A DNA stretch of 20,688 bases. Origin: Poteriospumella lacustris. Taxonomy: Eukaryota; Sar; Chrysophyceae; Chromulinales; Dinobryaceae. Under the pieces are notes generated by a model. It ran no database searches. It was given only the letters and a program-made list of their open reading frames with translations, and was not told the origin of the DNA. This document shows positions 16,401 to 20,688 of the stretch, piece by piece; within the stretch, counting starts at the first letter, position 1; the number at the start of each line of letters is the position of its first letter. Both the position numbers and the translations under genes were made by a program. Location: positions 20,189 to 40,876 of the forward strand of contig SMOI01000277.1 of assembly GCA_008000375.1 (NCBI GenBank). The letters are read 5' to 3'.

Positions 16401-18875
16401 AACTTCAACAACTACCAGTGCGGCTCGCAGTACACCGACATCTCGATGATCGCCTTCGGGACGTCGTTTCTGGCGGTGCTCTTGGCGGTGGTCGTGCGGT
16501 ATGTGCGATACGAGCGACCGCTGGCGCGTCAACTGGCGGCGGCGGCTGCGGCGTTGAGAAGTGGCGGCCAGGAGAAGGAGGCAACGGTGACCCCGACGGC
16601 GTCGTCAGTGGCTGGTGGGCTGGACGGGGCCGCTCCGCTGTGGACGCGGTACACGACGTGGATGGCGATGTACGGCGACATCCACGGGCTGCGCGATGGC
16701 CAGATCGCGTTCCTCGTGTTCGGCGGCATCGTGTTGCAGCGGTGGATCGTGTGGCTGCGGGTGGTGATGGCGGTGGTGGTGTTCGTGGGGATGCCGCTGT
16801 TCGTGCTGCTGTCGACCTTCTACGGCACGTACGACCACCAGTACATCTGGACGGTGTCGGCGACGTTCTTGTCGGGGCCGGTGCCCGCCGCGCTGCTGCT
16901 GGTCTTCTTCGTCGGCCTCATCGCCATCGTGGTGCGCATGAACCCGGCGTACCAACCGGCGATCGTGATGCCGCGGGATCCCAACGAGATCGCCGCCGCC
17001 ACTGAGGAGGACGACTGCAGTGCCATCGGAGCCAATGCCGCCCCCGCGACCAGCGACGGTGAGGAGCGGTCGACGTTGGCACGGGACACACAAGCGGCGC
17101 GACCGACCGAGGCGCCGTCGTCGAAGAGCAGCTTCGTCCGCAGCAGCAGTCAAGCCAGCGACGCGCCGTCGTTTGTGTTGCCCAGAGCCTCGTCGCTGTC
17201 CTGGCACTGGCCGACGCTGGCCCTGAACACCGCCTTCATTCTCGCGAACATCGTCGTGGTCGTGTCGGTGAACGCGGCGTACATCGTCGCGATCAACCAG
17301 CAGTACGACGGCACGACGCTCGTCTTCATTTCCCTGGCGCTGTCGCTGTTCAAGATCGCCTGGGGCGCGTTGCTGACGTTTTTCTATCAGCGCGTGCTGC
17401 ACCACGACGACGAGAACGAGTACACACTGTCGCTGATCTCGCTGACCATCTTCAACAGCATCGTCGCGCCGTACCTGGCCGACATGATCATCTCTCCCGA
17501 CTGCTTCAAATACGCCTTGCAGTCGCCCCCCGCCGTCACCTCGACGGCCGCGGGGGTGCCCTGTTTCTACGTGATTTCGACCCTTGTGCAATTCGCGGAC
17601 GATGCGGAGGTGACCAGTCAACTCGAGTATCTCGTCTGTCAGGTGTCGTCTGTCATTCCGAACGCCACGATCCTCGCCGAGTATCAAACGTCGACGACCA
17701 TTGCGTATACGCCAGCGTATACGTACAACTACCAGTGCTCGTCGTCGGTGATCACGTCGTTCGCGTACATCTTCGTCCTGCGGTACACGTTGGGCGGCAT
17801 CGTGTTGCCGTTGCTGCAGCTGGCGATGAAATGGTGGGTGCACCATCAGTTGCTGCAGTCGTTGCCACCTGTGCGTCGTCGATGGGTCGCCGTGGTCAAT
17901 GGCCTCCTGCCACCGTTGATGCAGCTGCACTACCTGCCGCGCGAAGATGTCTTCGCAGCGCCCTCATCATCGCCGTTCGCAGCGTCATCGCCATCGCCGC
18001 CACCATCGACGGAGAACCCGCTGCATACGACGGTGGCGGATGGTGGCGTCCCTATCGAGGGCCATGTTCAGGAGCGCAACGGTGGAGCGAGAGACCCGGC
18101 ATCGCCGTTGGGCCTCGTCGACGCCTCCATCGTCGCCTGGAACCTGTCGCTGTTGGAGACGTCGCTGCTGCGGAAGCCGCTCAACCCGGCGCAACAGCTG
18201 CGAGTGATTGTCGCACGCGACTTCGCGGTGCTGCTGACCTTCGGTGTCTTGTTCCCACCGCTGTTGGTGATCATCGCGCTGGCGATGGTCGTGCAGATCC
18301 ACATGATCCAGATGCTGCTGGGCCGGCTGCACGCGATGACACCGTCGACCGCGTCTCCGCTCACCGCTGCCACTCGGTCGTATGGCCACCGACTGCAGCA
18401 GTGGCTGCAGAAGGCGAACCTGTCGTTCGCAGACTTTGACCGCGGCCTGTGGCAGGGTCTGGCGATGTCGGTGTCGGTGGCGGCGGTGTTTTGGTCGCTG
18501 TCGTTGTTCGACATTCTCGCGGACTCCGACGGGGGCAACAACGCGGTGCATGCGGTGTGGATTCTGATGGTGATGGCGACCGCGCCGTTCTGGATGTACG
18601 CGCTGGATGTGGCGTGGCGACGCGGGTCGCAGAGGTCGTGGGGCTGTCCCCTGCTGCTGCGGTGGCCGCTACCGCAGCCGGCGCAGTCGGCTGGTGACGT
18701 GGGGACCACGGCCAGTGCCAGTGCCAGTGCCACCGTTGGCGACGACGACGGGATGGCAGTCGATGGCGACGACATCGAAATGCGGTCGACTCGGGGCACC
18801 GCCTCGACGAGGGCGACGCTCTCGACGGTTCACTTGCGTCCATCCGAAGCGCCATCGTTCTTCCCTCACCCATAG
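13413..18875 (+). CDS. Giant LRR polytopic membrane protein, right copy
   Basis: Single exon, 1820 residues. The signal peptide ends near VHA (about 31). An ALYDLYTATNGPKW motif follows at 42-55, and the LRRNT-like cap GGWQGVTC at about 77-84. LRRs of the LxGxIP type run from about 95 to 1000 with many N-x-S/T sequons. Hydrophobic spans lie near 1010-1031, 1112-1136, 1147-1176, 1266-1294, 1301-1330, 1339-1360, 1444-1472, 1604-1630, 1682-1703 and 1712-1734. If the ectodomain is outside, residues 1361-1443 form an outside loop (cysteines, sequon PNAT) and 1177-1265 a cytosolic Ser/Asp/Glu loop. No kinase, death or TIR domain is visible. Compared with the left copy, the N-terminus and membrane tail are near-identical and the LRRs are diverged. 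The last four residues (FPHP) are new sequence past the repeat edge. A surface receptor or adhesion role is inferred. Confidence 0.92.
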   Translation: MIDFLTRWSTGPFVGVLFLFLLCASPFRVHAFSLPAAQKQALYDLYTATNGPKWRWKLPFLVYGTEWNFSIPNYNPCGGWQGVTCNSNCKLSACNVIKLQLNNYEMDGPITSSLSSLTSLTTLAFVSNKGLRGMIPPELKSLTQLTDLSFATCNITGTIPGVLFEHLRQLQSVTLNANELSGTIPISLTTLPKLQVLFLYANRLHGTVPAALGNLTSLRSLNLSENHLTGTIPPQLGQCIHLEELYMEKSLLHGPVPASLGQLVNLTTIVFDGNSLTGSIPTTLATARRIHDFQVQNNFVTGHIDSAFFETPHLGDFLVDENLITGTIPGNLGSSSLLWSVVFSGNKMHGTIPESVGSLVAMVGFKVDNNFISGTLPPGMANWGKLREIYLQKTNIGGTLPHWIGNWVNLTQLNAFDSQFEGSLPSTLTSLRGAVLVYLFGNRFNGTLPSSRWSNMQKLVQLQLQENRLTGTIPVSLCDAPKLRGLVLSKNRLRGAIPTCLDRIPVLQSIQLFGNQLTGTIPGSIANMFNLELFEIENNLITGSIPAGIANLTSLLIFAADTNLLTGSLPDGIDMMPVLTELSASYNLLTGTLPPPPPFTTKVILRRNTFHGIMSDLWWNTSKGILDVEVNELEGNLTALFSRSSLPSRISISQNQFTGRLLAQINQQPINSALNPLLFINSSDNYFTGPIASNLNKLKSLVELYGSFNFFTGTIPSDAFRPMRNLSSLQLESNLLTGPLPDPLVNTTADFFILNINSNSFTGTVPDSIFAIDNLQSVVLSLNCFSGTLPATLCDSEGLVDLLMDGLHASPRCHYERFLNTKFHVDIFESAWQVHGSIPTCVWQLPNLQVLHLSGNSLQGSITLPTENVLVSFNQTIGWNKHIEITANESVAFVSKALVNVDLSHNRLTGTIPHAIWVRNFSTLDLSFNRLHGTIPSAVSPAYLYDNQSSLYLEVNRLSGSIPETLLSVQSINLLEGNLFGCSMSDREHTLPTNDPNFNNYQCGSQYTDISMIAFGTSFLAVLLAVVVRYVRYERPLARQLAAAAAALRSGGQEKEATVTPTASSVAGGLDGAAPLWTRYTTWMAMYGDIHGLRDGQIAFLVFGGIVLQRWIVWLRVVMAVVVFVGMPLFVLLSTFYGTYDHQYIWTVSATFLSGPVPAALLLVFFVGLIAIVVRMNPAYQPAIVMPRDPNEIAAATEEDDCSAIGANAAPATSDGEERSTLARDTQAARPTEAPSSKSSFVRSSSQASDAPSFVLPRASSLSWHWPTLALNTAFILANIVVVVSVNAAYIVAINQQYDGTTLVFISLALSLFKIAWGALLTFFYQRVLHHDDENEYTLSLISLTIFNSIVAPYLADMIISPDCFKYALQSPPAVTSTAAGVPCFYVISTLVQFADDAEVTSQLEYLVCQVSSVIPNATILAEYQTSTTIAYTPAYTYNYQCSSSVITSFAYIFVLRYTLGGIVLPLLQLAMKWWVHHQLLQSLPPVRRRWVAVVNGLLPPLMQLHYLPREDVFAAPSSSPFAASSPSPPPSTENPLHTTVADGGVPIEGHVQERNGGARDPASPLGLVDASIVAWNLSLLETSLLRKPLNPAQQLRVIVARDFAVLLTFGVLFPPLLVIIALAMVVQIHMIQMLLGRLHAMTPSTASPLTAATRSYGHRLQQWLQKANLSFADFDRGLWQGLAMSVSVAAVFWSLSLFDILADSDGGNNAVHAVWILMVMATAPFWMYALDVAWRRGSQRSWGCPLLLRWPLPQPAQSAGDVGTTASASASATVGDDDGMAVDGDDIEMRSTRGTASTRATLSTVHLRPSEAPSFFPHP

Positions 18876-19512
18876 CTCCTGGTCTTTGGGGAACCAGGTG
18901 CTCCGTGTTCTTTTCTTCTTTCTCTTTCCTGGTCATCGTCAGTCATGGGTTGTAGACCCCCCCCCCATCCTGTCCCTCCTCGAATCTGTTTTATGTTAGC
19001 AACGTCATACACTTGGGTTCATTTCTGTGGCTTCCCTATCGTTCGTTCCTTTCTTTTCTTTTCTTTGCATTTCTTGTGTCCCTTTCCTTGCAGTGTATAG
19101 TGTAGTGAAGGACGACCTTCTATATGTAGATGTAGATGTGGTCTTTCATGTGACCATGCAGTCTCATATATATTCGCCTGATCCTGTTCCTCACCGGTAC
19201 GCGTTGTACCGATTCCAGACATCCCATCGACTTGCTGCCCATCTCCAGCCGGATCTAGTCGTCCGGCGGTGTCTGGGATGAATCCACCTCACACACCAAT
19301 CGCCTTTCATTGATTTAGATCACAGCATGTCGATGTAATAACACAAGTTGACTCCTAACCGACGGTGTATTGGTCAATGCTCTTCCCCCTACGTACAGCG
19401 CTAACGAACAGTGGCGAACCAGATCTCAGATCCAACAGAGGCCGCATAATTACATGACTTTTTAAAGAAAGAAAAGAACCGTCGTCGTTGGCGTTGTGTC
19501 CCCTTCGGGTGC
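18876..19512. other. Intergenic region between convergent genes
   Basis: About 640 bp joining the 3' ends of the right LRR gene (+) and the FG-GAP gene (-). It contains a small hairpin, a run of ten C (18957-18966) and T-rich TTTTC repeats near 19045-19070. Short frames here have no recognisable features. No RNA gene was recognised. Confidence 0.6.
18878..18898 (+). other. Small hairpin just after LRR stop codon
   Basis: CCTGGT (18878-18883) pairs with ACCAGG (18893-18898) around a 9-nt loop, 2 nt after the TAG. The left-arm gene lacks it because it lies beyond the repeat edge. It may affect 3'-end formation or be chance. Confidence 0.35.
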
Positions 19513-20688
19513 CTACCGCACGTGACGTGACGCCGCCGCCGCCGTCGCCAACTGTGCACGATGCGCACTGGTCCACAACGATGTCAGCATCGTGGGCAAA
19601 CGACCCAACGACAAGGCACAAAAGACCACCACGGGCAACAACACGAAGTACTTCAACCAGACGTAGAACCGGGTGCTGATGGCGATCGAGACCGAATCTT
19701 CACTGTACAGCCCATGTTCCGTCGTCACCGCAATCAACAACGTCAAGACATCTGGTCCTTGCAGGGGAAACACCGCTTGGTAGTGCCCCGGTTGTGGAAA
19801 CGTCCCGGTCCAGAGCGGTGCACGTACACTGTTGCTCTTCCCGCGGGTGATCGTGACGGTGTATTTCCGTTCACCGGCACAGTCCCGCGAATTGATATCG
19901 CGGTGCCACACGCCGTGCGATCCCAATTTGCTACATCGCAAATCGACCAAATCGAAATTGACCCGAATCAGCGGGTCCCCACGGCTTTCCAACCGTTGCA
20001 ACCGTTGTCGTTCGGCCTCGGGAATGCTAATGATCAAATCACCGGTCGAGAAGGATCGGCGATGGTGTCGGGGAAACGAATCCCAGACGTTGCCCGCGTG
20101 ACGTGGCATGTTCGTTTCGTAGACCATGACTTCTCCGGGCAACGTCGCGACGACCAAATCCAGATATCCATCGCCCGTGACATCTTCCAACAACGGCGTG
20201 GCCGCGATGGGGGAACCGACGTCTAATTTCTGCATGCAAAAGTCTTGTTTCTTCAGCACCGTGTCGTAGGCCAAGGCGACGATGTACAAATGCCCCTGGA
20301 AGCCTGGAATCAACAGGTAGACCCCATCGTTGTCTTCTACGGCCCCCAAGAGACTGGCAGTCGTGATGGCTTCGTCTTTGAGATGCTGCAGATGCTCGAA
20401 GGACTCCGCGACAATGTGTGCCGCACGTGCAGAGTCACTGGGGGAATCCGTCGAGGCAGCAGCATCCTCTTCGCCGTTCTTGTTGCTGTTGGTGCGATCC
20501 TTGGCCGCCTTCGCTTTGTCCGTGTCCGCCGCGTCCTTGGACACGCTTCCTTTGCTGGTGGTGGACGAGGACGCAGCCGCATCAGACGTCGAATTCGAGG
20601 CGAACGGGAAACGAATCTTCAAGATATGACGCGTCAACGCCGTGACCAAGGATTCTTCTTGTTGTAACGCCTGGGCTTCCACGTACCG
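19513..20688 (-). CDS. DEX1-like FG-GAP membrane protein, C-terminal part
   Basis: The frame is open to the right edge (codons read R-Y-V-E-A-Q), so the apparent GTG start at 20682 is internal and the N-terminal half is missing. Visible in order are a Ser/Lys/Asp-rich low-complexity segment (about 30-85) and an FG-GAP repeat with an integrin-type calcium loop, DVTGDGYLDLVV (about 165). Then come a beta-rich domain ending GHYQAVFPLQG and HGLYSEDSVSIAI, and one C-terminal membrane span, YVWLKYFVLLPVVVF (about 345-365). The C-terminal pattern (GKYR-like strand, HGLY/NGLY-x-x-x-x-S, then Y-x-x-LK-x-x-x-LLP before the span) matches my recollection of plant DEX1. Plant DEX1 is a calcium-binding membrane protein needed for pollen exine patterning. 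In an alga the role would be a more general secretory or cell-surface one. Here the inference is family membership, not function. Confidence 0.8.
   Translation of the reverse strand, partial: RYVEAQALQQEESLVTALTRHILKIRFPFASNSTSDAAASSSTTSKGSVSKDAADTDKAKAAKDRTNSNKNGEEDAAASTDSPSDSARAAHIVAESFEHLQHLKDEAITTASLLGAVEDNDGVYLLIPGFQGHLYIVALAYDTVLKKQDFCMQKLDVGSPIAATPLLEDVTGDGYLDLVVATLPGEVMVYETNMPRHAGNVWDSFPRHHRRSFSTGDLIISIPEAERQRLQRLESRGDPLIRVNFDLVDLRCSKLGSHGVWHRDINSRDCAGERKYTVTITRGKSNSVRAPLWTGTFPQPGHYQAVFPLQGPDVLTLLIAVTTEHGLYSEDSVSIAISTRFYVWLKYFVLLPVVVFCALSLGRLPTMLTSLWTSAHRAQLATAAAASRHVR

Larger units (their letters stand above)
11240..18861 (-). repeat. Right arm of large inverted repeat
   Basis: Mirror of the left arm; the first homologous bases (ATTACAC pairing at 10851 and 11263) are near 11240. 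It is slightly shorter than the left arm, mainly because of a shortened linker in the inner gene and a shorter promoter region. The outer edge is at 18861 (CCATCGTTCT shared, then TCCCTCACCC here against CCGCCCGCAC in the left arm). Confidence 0.95.

Noticed and set aside
3101-18861. Transposon, provirus or CRISPR origin for the repeats
   Set aside because: No transposase, integrase, reverse transcriptase, target-site duplication or short spaced repeats were seen. The arms carry ordinary host-type genes.

Overview
The window is nuclear DNA from a eukaryote, most likely a unicellular alga with a complex (secondary) plastid. Three things point there. A 71-nt GT-AG intron occurs in both copies of one gene. 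That gene belongs to the cyanobacterial/plastid At5g03900-like family and begins with a signal-peptide-plus-transit-like leader. The neighbours are eukaryotic types: an ankyrin protein, plant-type leucine-rich repeats (LRRs) with N-glycosylation sequons, and a DEX1-like FG-GAP protein. An ochrophyte is my best guess for the lineage, held with low confidence.

Layout. Positions 2-1774 (+) hold the 3' part of an ankyrin-repeat gene built from a higher-order repeated unit. Positions 1775-3038 are non-coding, with pyrimidine tracts and microsatellites. Positions 3101 to about 10875 and about 11240 to 18861 are the two arms of a 7.6-7.8 kb inverted repeat (palindrome) around a spacer of about 365 bp. 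Each arm carries the same head-to-head gene pair: a giant single-exon LRR membrane protein pointing outward (3039-8543 minus; 13413-18875 plus), and the At5g03900-like gene pointing inward (8939-10701 plus, intact; 11406-13082 minus, frameshifted). Positions 18876-19512 are non-coding. Positions 19513-20688 (-) hold the C-terminal part of a DEX1-like FG-GAP membrane protein running off the right edge.

The most interesting signal is how the arms differ. The LRR genes are essentially identical over long blocks of the membrane-domain half, yet clearly diverged in much of the LRR ectodomain and in one 110-bp island. That island encodes a cysteine- and sequon-bearing loop predicted to lie outside the cell. 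The inner gene is near-identical over its last kilobase, including a 71/71 identical intron, but diverged in its first half. This mosaic suggests gene conversion between palindrome arms, with surface-exposed parts escaping it or being selected to differ. The LRR proteins join about 900 residues of plant-type LRRs to a tail of about ten membrane spans with no kinase, an architecture that resembles a cell-surface receptor or channel.

Gene function here is inferred from translated sequence and remembered family features. No database search was run.
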